DNA of 64,000 nt from contig NZ_SAWZ01000007.1 in the NCBI RefSeq assembly GCF_004122095.1, positions 62,001 to 126,000 on the forward strand. The letters are read 5' to 3'. Of this stretch, positions 8,812 through 17,686 are shown piece after piece. Below the pieces are notes generated by a model. It saw nothing but the letters and a program-made list of their open reading frames with translations, did no database searches and was not told the DNA's origin. Source of the DNA: Pseudoxanthomonas composti. Its GTDB lineage: Bacteria; Pseudomonadota; Gammaproteobacteria; Xanthomonadales; Xanthomonadaceae. Position 1 is the stretch's first letter; every line of letters begins with the position of its first letter. The translations under genes were made by a program, and so were the position numbers.

Positions 8812-9889
8812 TCAATCGCGCTACTTCAAGACGCTGGCGGCCATGCGCGTGCCCAGCACGGCCTCGGCCGTGGGCTGGATCCTGGTGCTGGTGGTGCTGC
8901 TGACCATCGCCATCCTGGCCTTCGTGCCCTGGGTGCAGACCGCCCATGGCGGCGGGCAGGTGGTGGCCACCGATCCGGGCGACCGCCAGCAGCAGGTCAC
9001 CTCGCTGGTCCAGGGCCGGGTGGAACACTGGTACGTGCACGATGGCCAGCGGGTCTCGCGCGGCGACCCGATCGCGCGCGTGGCCGACCTGGACCCCGAG
9101 CTGCTGGAGCGTCTGGCCAGCGAGCGCGCCCTGACCGTGGCCGGCATCGCCGCCATCCAGCAGGCCCGCAGCGTGGCCGCCATCGACGTGGAGCGCACCC
9201 GCCAGCTGATGCTGGAAGGCCTGGCCGGCCGCCGTGACTACGAGCTGACCCAGATCAAGGTGGCCGATGCCGATGCCAAGCTGACCGAGGCGCAGGCCAA
9301 GCTGACGCGCATCGATATCCAGTTGCGCCGGCAGTCGGCGCAGACCGTGCGCGCCCCGCGCGATGGCCGCGTGCAGCAGCTCAATGCCACCAGCGACAGC
9401 GCCCTGGTCTCGGCCGGCACGGTGCTGGCGGTGATCGCCCCGGAGCAGGTCGAGCGCACCGTGGAGCTGTACATCGCCGGCCGCGACGTGCCGCTGGTCC
9501 GGCCTGGCCGGCCGGTGCGGCTGGAGTTCGAAGGCTGGCCGGCCATCCAGTTCAGCGGCTGGCCCTCCGTCGCCCAGGGCATGTTCGATGGCCGGGTGCG
9601 CATGGTCGACCCCAACGCGCTGCCCAGCGGCCTATTCCGGGTGCTGGTCGAGCCCATGCCCGGCAAGCCGGCCTGGCCCGGGCTGGATTTCGCCCGCCCC
9701 GGCGCCAAGGTCCGCGGCTGGATCCAGGGCGAGACCGTGCTGGTCGGCTATGAGCTGTGGCGCCAGTTGAACGGCTTTCCGCTGGAGTTCGGGCGCTCGC
9801 CGTATGCCCCTGCCAGCGAGTCCGGCAAGAGCGACAAGGGCGGCAAGGCGGCCAAGGACGACAAGGACGAAGGGAGCGGCGAGAAATGA
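8795..9889 (+). CDS. HlyD-family membrane-fusion protein
   Basis: A 364-residue protein with a short cytoplasmic N-terminus and one membrane span (residues 26-46, VGWILVLVVLLTIAILAFV). A lipoyl/barrel-sandwich half follows (QQVTSLVQGRVEHWYVHDGQRV), then a coiled-coil hairpin (about 95-180), the second lipoyl half (TVRAPRDGRVQQL) and a beta barrel. The tail after residue 345 is rich in Lys, Asp and Gly. It is the periplasmic adaptor linking the exporter at 7117 to the outer-membrane channel at 9886. It overlaps the upstream gene by 17 bases and the downstream gene by ATGA, so the three are translationally coupled. Confidence 0.92.
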   Translation: MPNAADQSRYFKTLAAMRVPSTASAVGWILVLVVLLTIAILAFVPWVQTAHGGGQVVATDPGDRQQQVTSLVQGRVEHWYVHDGQRVSRGDPIARVADLDPELLERLASERALTVAGIAAIQQARSVAAIDVERTRQLMLEGLAGRRDYELTQIKVADADAKLTEAQAKLTRIDIQLRRQSAQTVRAPRDGRVQQLNATSDSALVSAGTVLAVIAPEQVERTVELYIAGRDVPLVRPGRPVRLEFEGWPAIQFSGWPSVAQGMFDGRVRMVDPNALPSGLFRVLVEPMPGKPAWPGLDFARPGAKVRGWIQGETVLVGYELWRQLNGFPLEFGRSPYAPASESGKSDKGGKAAKDDKDEGSGEK

Positions 9890-11334
9890 GCCTGCGCCTG
9901 GCCCTGCTGCTGGCCCTGGGCGCGCCGCTGCCGCTACTGGCCCAGGTCTCGCCCGCAATGTCGCCCCCGGCCGTTCAGGCCGATCCGCAGGCCGCGCCGC
10001 TGACCCTGGACGAAGTCCTGCGCGCCTCAGCCGACTCGGCCCCGCAGATCGTCGAGGCGTTGGCTAAGGTGCGCCAGGCCGAAGGCAAGGGGCTGTCGGC
10101 CGATGGCGCCTTCGACATGGTCTTCAACGTCGATGGCCGTTCGCGCGTGGAGGGCTACTACGACGGCGACTACGTGGAGAGCCGCGCCACCCAGCCGCTG
10201 ACCAACAACGGCGGCTACGTCTATGGCGGCTATCGCATCTCCGATGGCCGCTTCCCGATCTACGAGGACCAGTCCTACACCGACCGCGCCGGCGAGGTGA
10301 AGGTCGGCGCGCTGTTCTCGTTGCTGCGCGATCGGGTGATCGACGAGCGCCGCACCAAGCGCAACGTCGCCAGCATGGACATCGATATCGCCCGCTACGA
10401 GGCGCAGATGGTCGCCGTGGGCGTGCAGCGCCGCGCCACCCTGGCCTACCAGTCCTGGGTCGCCGCCGGCCTGAAGCTGCGCGCCTACCGCGAACTGTTG
10501 CAGCTGTCCGAGCAGCGCCGCGCGGCCCTGGGCCGGCTGGTGCAGCTGGGTGCGCGCCCGTCCATCCTGCTGACCGAGAACGATCAGAACCTGGTCAAGC
10601 GCCGCGCCCTGGTGGTCAGCGCCGAGCAGGAATTCGCCCGCGCCGCCAACACCTTGTCGCTGTACCTGCGCGATGCCGATGGCGCCCCGGTGACGGTCTC
10701 GGCCGAGCGCCTGCCGGCCACCACCGACGCCCTTCACAGCCTCGCCGGCGTGACCCGCATCGCCGCGCCAGTGGAACGCCCGGACTACCGCGCCCTGCTG
10801 GCCAAGATCGACCAGGCCACCGCGCAGCTGATGCTGGCCCGCAACGACCTGGCCCCGCGCCTGGACCTGCGCATGGAAGTGAGCAAGGACCTGGGGCCGG
10901 TGGGCGAGGGTGGCCCCAGTCGCTCGCCGCTGGATGCCTCCATCGGCTTCCGCTTCAGCGTGCCGCTGCAGAACCGCGCGGTGAAGGGCCGCCTGGCGCA
11001 GGCACGCGCCGAACTGGAAGCCCTGGACCAGCGCAGCCGCTACCTGCGCGACCAGATCGCGGTGGAAGTCGAATCGCTGGTGATCAGCGTCGGCGCCAGC
11101 GAGCGCCTGGCCACCATCGCCGAAGAGGAGTACAGCCTGGCCGAGCGCCTGGCCGCGGCCGAACGTCGGCGCTTCGAACTGGGCTCGGGCGACTTCTTCC
11201 TGGTCAACCAGCGCGAGGAAACCGCCAACGATGCCCGGGTGCGTCTGATCGACGCCCAGGCCCGCATCGCCTCGGCCCGCGCCGAACTGGCCGCCGCCAC
11301 CGCCGACCGCCAGGCGCTGCGTTTGCCGGAATGA
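9886..11334 (+). CDS. TolC-family outer-membrane efflux protein
   Basis: A 482-residue protein with a signal peptide (MSLRLALLLALGAPLPLLAQ) and two long helical repeats typical of TolC/OEP proteins (e.g. LTLDEVLRASADSAPQIVEALAKV; the second repeat includes LRDQIAVEVESLVISVGASERLA and RRFELGSGDFFLVNQREET). It should form the trimeric outer-membrane duct of the exporter. The ATG overlaps the stop of the HlyD gene (ATGA), fixing the start. Unusually, the first repeat carries a Tyr/Gly-rich insert (VEGYYDGDYVE, GGYVYGGYRISDGRFP), which I read as the outer-membrane barrel strand region. Confidence 0.9.
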   Translation: MSLRLALLLALGAPLPLLAQVSPAMSPPAVQADPQAAPLTLDEVLRASADSAPQIVEALAKVRQAEGKGLSADGAFDMVFNVDGRSRVEGYYDGDYVESRATQPLTNNGGYVYGGYRISDGRFPIYEDQSYTDRAGEVKVGALFSLLRDRVIDERRTKRNVASMDIDIARYEAQMVAVGVQRRATLAYQSWVAAGLKLRAYRELLQLSEQRRAALGRLVQLGARPSILLTENDQNLVKRRALVVSAEQEFARAANTLSLYLRDADGAPVTVSAERLPATTDALHSLAGVTRIAAPVERPDYRALLAKIDQATAQLMLARNDLAPRLDLRMEVSKDLGPVGEGGPSRSPLDASIGFRFSVPLQNRAVKGRLAQARAELEALDQRSRYLRDQIAVEVESLVISVGASERLATIAEEEYSLAERLAAAERRRFELGSGDFFLVNQREETANDARVRLIDAQARIASARAELAAATADRQALRLPE

Positions 11335-11418
11335 GGGCGCGCACGTGCGGCAAACCACGCCCATCGCGCTCGCGCAGCAGTGGATCTGGTGGAAGCGGCT
11401 CGTGTGAGAGCGGCCTTT

Positions 11419-11503
11419 GTGGGAGCGGCTCCGGGTGGCCTAGGGCCATCAGCCGCGAAGGGGCTCTACCGGGAAGGCCTCTTCGCGGCTGAAGCCGCTC
11501 CCC
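11419..11503. repeat. REP-type palindromic element
   Basis: GTGGGAGCGGCT and AGCCGCGAAGGGGCT are mirrored by GGCCTCTTCGCGGCTGAAGCCGCTCCC, forming a long imperfect hairpin. The same type occurs at 47448-47532 and 52411-52480, a class common in pseudomonads and xanthomonads. It is followed by an A-run at 11504-11511. The rest of the 11335-11624 gap has no gene. Confidence 0.85.
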
Positions 11504-11624
11504 AAAAAAAATTGCCGCCACATTACCGAGGGTCGTCCTTGGCCAAGCGCAGCGACCCTTATGCTCCAGGCGATCCATGATCTCGACAGATCACCTCAAG
11601 CACAGGCCCGGGCTCGGCTGCGCC

Positions 11625-12716
11625 TTAGTTCGACCCTTTGCCTTCCTGCAACTTCGCCGCCGCTTCCACGTACTTGGCCGCCTTGGGGTTGCCGCTGTTC
11701 CAGCGCGGTGCCTTGGGGTCGTTGGCGATCATCGACACCGCCAGCGCCACGGTGCGGTCGATGGCGGCCATGTTGGCGTAGTCAATCTTGTCCCAGGTGT
11801 CGGCCGCGCCGTGGTAGTCGGGGAACGCGTACGCCACGCTGATGGTGTGGGCCGGCACGCCCAGGTCGGCCAGGGCCTGGTTGTCGCTGAAGGCGAAGTA
11901 GCGGTCGCTGTTGACCGGGTGCTTGGTCATGCCGATGCCGGTGGCCTGGCCGGCTTTGCGCAGCACATCGCCCACCTCCGAATAATCCGCGCCGGTGATG
12001 GCGGCCGCCAAAACCTGAGGCCCCTCGCTGTCGTCGGTGCGGCCGACCTGCTCCAGGTTGATGTTGGCCACGGTGTCGGCCACCGGCACCAGCGGATGCG
12101 CGCCGTAGTAGCGCGAGCCCACCAGGCCGTGCTCCTCACCGAACACGGTCATGAACACGATGCTGCGCTTGGGCCGGGTCTTTTGCGCGGCGAACGCGCG
12201 GGCCAGCTCGATCACCGAGACCGTGCCGCTGCCGTCGTCGTTGGCGCCATTGAAGATGGGGTCCTCGCCCTCGCCCTTCTTGATGCCCAGGTGGTCGTAG
12301 TGCGCGGTGACCAGCACGTAGGTCTTGCTGAGCTGCGGGTCAGAGCCGCGCAGCACGCCCACCACGTTGCGCACGGTCAGCGGGGCGGGCGCATCGGCGT
12401 ACTGGGCGCGCTCCTTCTCCGGGGCGATCTTGCGCCAGTCCGCGGTCTGTAAATAGCCGTCATCGCCCAGGGGCTCCAGCCCGGCGGCGCGGAACTGCGA
12501 AGCGATGTACTCGGCCGCGATATCCAGCCCGCGCGAAGGCGTCCCGCGCCCTTCCAGCGCGTCGGAGGCCAGGAAGGACAGATCCCTGCGCATGCTGTCG
12601 GCGGAAACGCTGGACAGCAGGCTTGCCTGCTGCGCCGGCAGCTTCGGCTCGGCCGCCTGCGCGGTGGATGCGGCCAGCGCGACGGCCAGCAATGCGATGC
12701 TGAAAGGCTTGAGCAC
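11625..12716 (-). CDS. Secreted M28-family zinc metallopeptidase
   Basis: A 363-residue protein with a signal peptide (residues 1-22, ending TAQA-AE). The M28 zinc and catalytic motifs are intact: HYDHLG (149-154), GANDDGSGT (168-175), FGEEHGLVGS (catalytic Glu pair 204-205), NLEQVGR (Glu 232) and DYHGAADTWDKID (His 312). It should be a di-zinc aminopeptidase in the periplasm or outside the cell. No in-frame ATG lies near the signal peptide, so the GTG at 12716 is chosen, with GGGGAG about 7 bases upstream. It lies 170 bases downstream of a TetR gene on the same strand and is probably transcribed separately. Confidence 0.9.
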   Translation of the reverse strand: MLKPFSIALLAVALAASTAQAAEPKLPAQQASLLSSVSADSMRRDLSFLASDALEGRGTPSRGLDIAAEYIASQFRAAGLEPLGDDGYLQTADWRKIAPEKERAQYADAPAPLTVRNVVGVLRGSDPQLSKTYVLVTAHYDHLGIKKGEGEDPIFNGANDDGSGTVSVIELARAFAAQKTRPKRSIVFMTVFGEEHGLVGSRYYGAHPLVPVADTVANINLEQVGRTDDSEGPQVLAAAITGADYSEVGDVLRKAGQATGIGMTKHPVNSDRYFAFSDNQALADLGVPAHTISVAYAFPDYHGAADTWDKIDYANMAAIDRTVALAVSMIANDPKAPRWNSGNPKAAKYVEAAAKLQEGKGSN

Positions 12717-12886
12717 GGTGGAACTCCCCGGTTGAACGTGGCGCAGTCTAGCCCGGCGGCGGGCGCACCGGCGCGGGCAGGCGCTTGAATAGCGCCCCGC
12801 CGCGCAGCACCGCGCGTCACGCCGCAATGCCGCAGGGGTAGCGGACGCGCCCCTGGAGCAACCGGACTCCCCTGCCCCTGTTGCGC

Positions 12887-13498
12887 TCAGGCTTCGACCT
12901 TGGCCACGCCCAGGATCATCGCCGCGAACGTCGCGGTGGCCTCGGCCCGACTCCAGCGCCCCCGGACCGCCGCACCGGCAAGCGCCTCGCCCGCGCCCAC
13001 CAGGCCCACGCAGCGGCGGCGCAGCGCCTGGGTTGGCCGGCCCACGAATGGCGCCAGGATGGCCACGAACATCTCCACGCACTGGTCCAGCAGCTCCTGG
13101 AACACCGCCGCCTTCTCCTGGCTGCCGGCGAGCGCCGCACCGACGGCATGGAACTCGCCGGTGTTGTCCGCCGCGCACTCGATGTAAGCGTGCGCCAGCA
13201 GCTGCGCCGTTTCCTCAAGGCTGCGCGTGGTGGATGACATCGCCTCGCGGAACGCGTTCACGCGCTCGGTGTCGATCCAGCGGTAGAGCGCGATCAACAA
13301 GGCCGAGCGGGTCGGGAAGTGGTCGTAGACCACCGGCTTGGAAACGCCCGCGCGCTCGGCCAGGTAGGCCAGCGTCAGCTTGTCCGCGTCTTCCTCGCGC
13401 ACCACGGCCTGGGCAGTGCGCAACAGTTGCCGGTACCGCTCGTCCTTGGATAGCCGGCGCGGGGTCGGGGGCGGCGGGGGCGGACGTCTGGACGGCAA
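12887..13498 (-). CDS. TetR-family transcriptional repressor
   Basis: A 203-residue protein. After a Pro-rich N-terminus it has a TetR helix-turn-helix (about residues 18-66; YLAERAGVSKPVVYDHFPTR) and a helical ligand domain (about 75-200). It is divergent from the oxidoreductase gene at 13602. Two near-perfect palindromes lie in the 103-bp gap, so it very likely represses both itself and that gene. The inducing ligand is unknown but should be related to the oxidoreductase substrate. Confidence 0.93.
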   Translation of the reverse strand: MPSRRPPPPPPTPRRLSKDERYRQLLRTAQAVVREEDADKLTLAYLAERAGVSKPVVYDHFPTRSALLIALYRWIDTERVNAFREAMSSTTRSLEETAQLLAHAYIECAADNTGEFHAVGAALAGSQEKAAVFQELLDQCVEMFVAILAPFVGRPTQALRRRCVGLVGAGEALAGAAVRGRWSRAEATATFAAMILGVAKVEA

Positions 13499-13519
13499 GC
13501 GGGAATCTCCAAACCACTC

Positions 13520-13578
13520 AAGCTACGAATGGTAGCTTTTCTGGCGCGCAGCTGCTAGCTTACCTACCAATCGTAGGT
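13520..13578. promoter_or_regulatory. Two TetR-type operator palindromes
   Basis: AAGCTACGAATGGTAGCTT (13520-13538) has 7-bp arms around a 5-base centre. ACCTACCAATCGTAGGT (13562-13578) has 6-bp arms with the same CTAC/GTAG core. They are about 41 bp centre to centre, one near each divergent start. The shared core and position make them the probable sites of the TetR protein encoded at 12887. Confidence 0.75.
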
Positions 13579-13601
13579 TGACTATGTTTGGAGGAGGCGA
13601 C

Positions 13602-14606
13602 ATGAACTCGAATCCCGTCCTGCTGATGGGTGGTTCTGGTGCGATCGGGCACCAGACCGTGCGCGCGATGCGCAAGATTCATCCGGACGTTCCGTTTCTG
13701 ATCGGCGGACGCGACCTGGGCAAGGCCCGCAAGGCCGCCGCGGAGATGGGCGGGGCCGAAGGTGTCGCGCTGGACCTGAAAGCGCCCGACCTGGGACTGG
13801 GTGAGCGCCCGGTCAGCGCCGTGGTGGTGCTGTATATGGATCATTCGCTGGCCGGCCTGCGTTTTGCCCAGGCGCGCGGCATCGCCCACCTGAGCATCTC
13901 CTCCGGCGTGTTTGAGATTGCACCGGAGATCGCCGCGGTCATGCACCGGCCTGGCGCGGCCCCGGTGGTGCTCGGCTACGAGTGGCTGGTCGGGGCCACC
14001 ACGGTGCCCACGCTGGAACTGGCAAAGGCCTTCGCGCGGGTGGACAGCATCCGCATCGGTGCACTGGTGGATGAGCAGGATGCCGGCGGCCCCGCGGTCG
14101 CGGCCGATTTCGAGCATCTGAACAAGCTGATGCCGCAGGCGCTCAGCCGCCGGGATGGCGCTTTCTTCTGGCGCGAGGGCGATGAGGCCAAGCGCGTGTT
14201 TCAGGCCATCGACGGGAGCGAGGTGGAGGCCACGGGCTTTTCCTCGATCGACGTGGTCGGCCTGGCCGCGGCCACCGGCGCGGAAGATGTGCAGTTCGAC
14301 CTCGCCATGGGCGTCAGTTCGAGCCGGCGCGCGGGAGGTGCGTTCTCCACCGAGATCGTCATCGAGCTCGCCGGGCAGGATCATGCGGGGAATGCCATCC
14401 GTACCCGTCACGCGGTCATGCATCCCGGCGGCGCCGCCGAGCTGACCGGGATGAGCATCGCCCTGCTGATCGAACGCCTGACCGGTTTGGATGGCGAGCC
14501 CCCGACCGCGCCGGGGCTGTACTTCCCTTATCAGCTGCTGGATGCCGGCCGCTATCTTTCCCGGCTGGAGCACGATGGCGGGATGGTGATCGCCCTCGAG
14601 CCCTAG
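13602..14606 (+). CDS. Saccharopine-dehydrogenase-like NAD(P)-binding oxidoreductase
   Basis: A 334-residue protein with an N-terminal Rossmann fold (residues 6-40; VLLMGGSGAIGHQTVRAM, then an acidic/basic turn IGGRD). The second half matches saccharopine-dehydrogenase-like proteins (HLSISSGVFEI, ATGFSSIDVVGLAAATGA). The substrate is unknown. The ATG at 13602 is fixed by GGAGGAGG 5-12 bases upstream; a TTG at 13578 is less likely. It is divergent from, and probably repressed by, the TetR protein. Confidence 0.85.
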   Translation: MNSNPVLLMGGSGAIGHQTVRAMRKIHPDVPFLIGGRDLGKARKAAAEMGGAEGVALDLKAPDLGLGERPVSAVVVLYMDHSLAGLRFAQARGIAHLSISSGVFEIAPEIAAVMHRPGAAPVVLGYEWLVGATTVPTLELAKAFARVDSIRIGALVDEQDAGGPAVAADFEHLNKLMPQALSRRDGAFFWREGDEAKRVFQAIDGSEVEATGFSSIDVVGLAAATGAEDVQFDLAMGVSSSRRAGGAFSTEIVIELAGQDHAGNAIRTRHAVMHPGGAAELTGMSIALLIERLTGLDGEPPTAPGLYFPYQLLDAGRYLSRLEHDGGMVIALEP

Positions 14607-14834
14607 CGGGGCGAATCGGCCCGCTCACCGGGCGCGCGAGCGGACGTCGGCCAGCGCCGACGGCGCCAACGCGCGGGGGCCGATTCCATCCCACAGACCT
14701 AACGTTGCCCCCGGATGACCATGAAGATCCGATGCCGACTCACCAGCATCGGATCCCGTGCAGCACGGTTGATCGAGTGAGCAGCCTCTGGCTCGCGCGC
14801 GGCTTTTTCCTGGTCTTGCCGCAGCGGCCGCCTC

Positions 14835-15216
14835 GGTGGACAAGCTTCGCGTTGTCCACCCTACCGTAGGGTGGATGGCGCTCTTCCATCCACCACCGCC
14901 GCCAACCGAACAACCCAGGCGTGACACCCCAGCCTTCCAAACACCAAGCCCCACGCATGCACGCCCACCTTGTGCCCTCGCCACAACGGGCCGCCTTGGT
15001 GGACAAGCTTCACGTTGTCCACCCTACCGTAGGGTGGATGGCGCTCTTCCATCCACCACCGCCGCCAACGGAAACGCAGGCGTGACACCCCAGCCTTCCA
15101 AGCGCATAGCCGCGTCCGGCGACGCTACTCTGCCTTGCCACAACGGGCGCCTCGGTGGACAAGCTCCGCGTTGTCCACCCTACCGTAGGGTGGATGGCGC
15201 TCTTCCATCCACCACT
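14835..15216. repeat. Three double-hairpin repeats, second array
   Basis: Units start at 14835, 14998 and 15154. Each has GGTGGACAA / TTGTCCACC plus GGTGGATGG / CCATCCACC, the same hairpin pair as the 2972-3410 array. The intervals are longer (163 and 156 bp) and the spacers different (NCCGCCAAC and CCACAACGGGC boxes). The hairpins are therefore the conserved unit. The 14607-15563 gap holds no gene that I can support. Confidence 0.85.
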
Positions 15217-15488
15217 GCCGTGTAACCGTCAACCCGCGCTCGGCGGCATGCCAGCCTCAGGCGCCGCGGACATGTGGGAAAGCCGTCCACGTGCGTGCTT
15301 CCGCGTCCCCAAAGATGGCCCGACCGCCAGATGCGGCGTCTGCGGTAGCCCCGATCAATCGACATTGGCTTCCATATCCGCACCCCGCCCAGCGCCTACG
15401 TAACCCATGCCGGGGCAGACAGGCGCCGAACTCCGCATTGAGGTTGCTGAGCCGTTTTTGAACGGTCGCCAGGAGCACTGCAGAGCGT

Positions 15489-15514
15489 CTTGAAAACCAC
15501 AAAGGCGGACCTAC
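15489..15514 (+). promoter_or_regulatory. Possible sigma-32 promoter of the hsp20 gene
   Basis: CTTGAAA (15489-15495) matches the heat-shock -35 consensus exactly. The -10 area (ACCTACTG, about 14 bases on) matches poorly. The position, about 70 bases before the hsp20 start, is right. Tentative. Confidence 0.35.
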
Positions 15515-15563
15515 TGACAGGCCCGGACGGAATGGCCGTCCCTTGCCAATTGGAGACCTTGCC

Positions 15564-16037
15564 ATGAATGAGATGGTTCGTTATCCCCAGTGGCCCGCCC
15601 AGGGTTCGACGAAGGATCCGGTCAAGCAGATCATCGACCGGCTGTTCGAGGGGAGTCTGTTGCAGAGCTCGACCGATGAATCCTCGGTCGTCACCAGTCA
15701 GTGGGTCCCGCGCGTGGACATCAAGGAAGAGGCTGACCGCTTCCTGCTGTTCGCCGACATCCCCGGCGTGGATCCGAAGGACATCGAAGTCCAGATGGAC
15801 AAGGGCCTGCTGACCATCAAGGGCGAGCGCCGCGTGGAAAAGGTGGACGAAAGCGAACGCTACTCGCGCGTTGAGCGTCGCCATGGGGTCTTCCACCGCC
15901 GCTTCGCGCTGCCCGACAGCGCCGATCCGGATGGCATCACCGCCTCCGGCCACAACGGCGTGCTGACCATCAGCATCCCCAAGCGCCCCGAGTCCACGCC
16001 CCGGCGCATCCAGGTCGGCGCTACGCTGAACTCCTGA
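15564..16037 (+). CDS. Hsp20/alpha-crystallin small heat-shock protein
   Basis: A 157-residue protein. The alpha-crystallin domain spans about residues 45-140 (VPRVDIKEEADRFLLFADIP, GLLTIKGERRVEK, the RVERRHGVFHRRFALPD motif, NGVLTISIPKRPE), and a C-terminal IQV replaces the usual IxI tail. It acts as an ATP-independent holdase that keeps unfolding proteins soluble. The start at 15564 has GGAG 8-12 bases upstream. A small gene follows after 18 bases and may be co-transcribed. Confidence 0.93.
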   Translation: MNEMVRYPQWPAQGSTKDPVKQIIDRLFEGSLLQSSTDESSVVTSQWVPRVDIKEEADRFLLFADIPGVDPKDIEVQMDKGLLTIKGERRVEKVDESERYSRVERRHGVFHRRFALPDSADPDGITASGHNGVLTISIPKRPESTPRRIQVGATLNS

Positions 16038-16055
16038 CCTGGCCGGAGCGCGCCC

Positions 16056-16373
16056 GTGGACAGGAGCGTGGAAGAGGCCGTGTGCAGCCTGCAGGCGCAG
16101 CTGCACGTGCAAGGCCTGGTGCTTCGCGCGTTGGCGACGACCCACCCGGATCCGGCATCGTTGCTCGCAGCCTGGCGTCACAGCCTGGCCGAGGCCGAAG
16201 CCGGACCGGCCGCGGGCCCCGCCCACGGCAGCGCCTACCTGGGCGAGCTATGCCGGGCCCAGGCGGAAGACTGGACGGCCGAGCTGGTCGAGCTGACGCT
16301 GCCCAGGCTTGAAGCGAGCGGGCCGACGATAACGGCTAGAGGCGTGGCCTCACGGTCGCGCGTCCAGGAGTGA
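16056..16373 (+). CDS. Small hypothetical protein downstream of hsp20
   Basis: A 105-residue protein with a GTG start at 16056 and CCGGAG about 9 bases upstream. It is mostly helical (VEEAVCSLQAQLHVQGLVLRAL, DPASLLAAWRHSLAEAEAG, YLGELCRAQAEDWTAELVELTL) with no membrane segment. It begins 18 bases after the hsp20 stop, suggesting one transcript. No family recognised. Confidence 0.6.
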   Translation: MDRSVEEAVCSLQAQLHVQGLVLRALATTHPDPASLLAAWRHSLAEAEAGPAAGPAHGSAYLGELCRAQAEDWTAELVELTLPRLEASGPTITARGVASRSRVQE

Positions 16374-16754
16374 AGTCGAAGCGTCGTCCAAGACGCAAGT
16401 ACGCAGAATGGGCGGAGGGCCAAAGCCTCCGCCCACTTCGCTTGCCTGCTCTCAGCAGCGCAGCCACAACTCGCACTCGACGACACGTGGGCAATCGCAG
16501 CCCCCGGCCCAACGAGTGAACAACCAACAACATGGATCAAGTGCCGCAGTCGGAGCTCGATGCGAATCGGCAACAGCGATCGCCCAGCCGCGGACCTCGA
16601 CTGCCATATCGCGCCATGGGAGCGGCTTCAGCCACGATGTGCTCTCGCCTTCTCCCTGATCTCGGCAAATATCAGCTCTGAAATTCTGCCGCTTCAGATC
16701 GGCAGAAGGCAGCTTCTTGGACAAATCGCACTTTGGCTCTGACCAGTAATGGAA
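16374..16754. other. Gap with no supportable gene
   Basis: About 380 bases. Short open frames exist on both strands (for example 90 codons at 16452-16724, minus) but have Cys/Trp/Arg-rich translations and no ribosome site. I see no repeat or RNA signature. Confidence 0.5.
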
Positions 16755-16982
16755 CTACTTGCCAGTGCTGCGCGTCTTGATCCCAAGCATGCCGAACACC
16801 AGTCCCAGCACTGCGAACGACCAGCGCAAGTACTCGGGCTCGTCTTGCGCCGGGACCAGCCTGAAGTGCACATGCTCGCCCGCGATCCCATCATATGAAA
16901 GCGGCAGGAAGCCCGCGAGCGCTGGCCACAGCAGCGCCAGTAGCATTAACGACACCCCGATTATGGACAAAGAGGCTTTCAT
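16755..16982 (-). CDS. Small membrane protein, unknown function
   Basis: A 75-residue protein with two hydrophobic segments (residues 4-26, LSIIGVSLMLLALLWPALAGF; and about 53-67, WSFAVLGLVFGMLGI). A short polar loop of about 25 residues (YDGIAGEHVHFRLVPAQDEPEY) joins them. GAAGCGAGAG precedes the ATG. The hairpin-in-membrane layout and clean start make it a likely real gene. Function unknown. Confidence 0.6.
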   Translation of the reverse strand: MKASLSIIGVSLMLLALLWPALAGFLPLSYDGIAGEHVHFRLVPAQDEPEYLRWSFAVLGLVFGMLGIKTRSTGK

Positions 16983-17211
16983 CTCTCGCTTCCGATAGTG
17001 ACCGCAACTGAAGTCGGAGCGCCCGACCGCTGTTTACTTGAAAGACGGGCAACTGGTCGGGCCAGCTCGCTCCTAAAGGGAGCGACGCGTTCGCTCGGAC
17101 CTACCGACAGATCAGGCATTACCCCTCTTTGCTGGACAGAGACCCATCGACTGAGCAGACGACATCGACCACTGCAGCACGATCTTCGCGATCAACCATT
17201 GCCGCGCTGAC

Positions 17212-17658
17212 CTACTGATTGCCCATCCCGTTGAACATGACGACGTAGCCGGCGAGATGGACCACATCGTCGAAATCGCTCAGCAGCAACCGCGCCACGC
17301 CATCGAGCGCATCCTGCACTTCCGTCGGCAGCGAGTCGGCGGCGCCGGTCCCTCCTGCCAGGCCCAGGATGAGCTTGTCGTCCTGTGGGCTGATGCTCGC
17401 CTGGAGGCCCGTGAAGCCGTGCCTTTCCAGCAGCCCCATGATCGAGGCCGAGTGCCTAACCGTTGCGGCACTGAGCCTTGCGCTCAACTGCTGCTTCTCC
17501 ACGCTGGACAAGTCGCTGACACGCGGCGCTGGTTGGTAGGTGCGCCGCGCTTGAAACATGGCGTCCGGAGACGACTGGGCCAGCACTTGGGCGGTGGCGA
17601 CCAGCGCGAGTCCTAGCGTCACTGCGACAAACGATGAGACGACAGTGCGTGATGGCAT
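17212..17658 (-). CDS. Secreted hypothetical protein
   Basis: A 148-residue protein with a signal peptide (MPSRTVVSSFVAVTLGLALV, cleavage near VLA-QS). The ATG at 17658 has AAGGA 9-13 bases upstream; another ATG nine bases earlier is too close to that site. The mature part is helical then glycine-rich (KLILGLAGGTGAADSLPTEV). It starts 28 bases after the membrane gluzincin gene on the same strand and may share its transcript. No family recognised. Confidence 0.65.
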   Translation of the reverse strand: MPSRTVVSSFVAVTLGLALVATAQVLAQSSPDAMFQARRTYQPAPRVSDLSSVEKQQLSARLSAATVRHSASIMGLLERHGFTGLQASISPQDDKLILGLAGGTGAADSLPTEVQDALDGVARLLLSDFDDVVHLAGYVVMFNGMGNQ

Positions 17659-17686
17659 GCAAAGCATTCCTTGCTTGAGAAGTGGA

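Noticed and set aside
16452..16724. A 90-codon minus-strand frame
   Set aside because: Cys/Trp/Arg-rich translation, no ribosome site, no recognisable fold.
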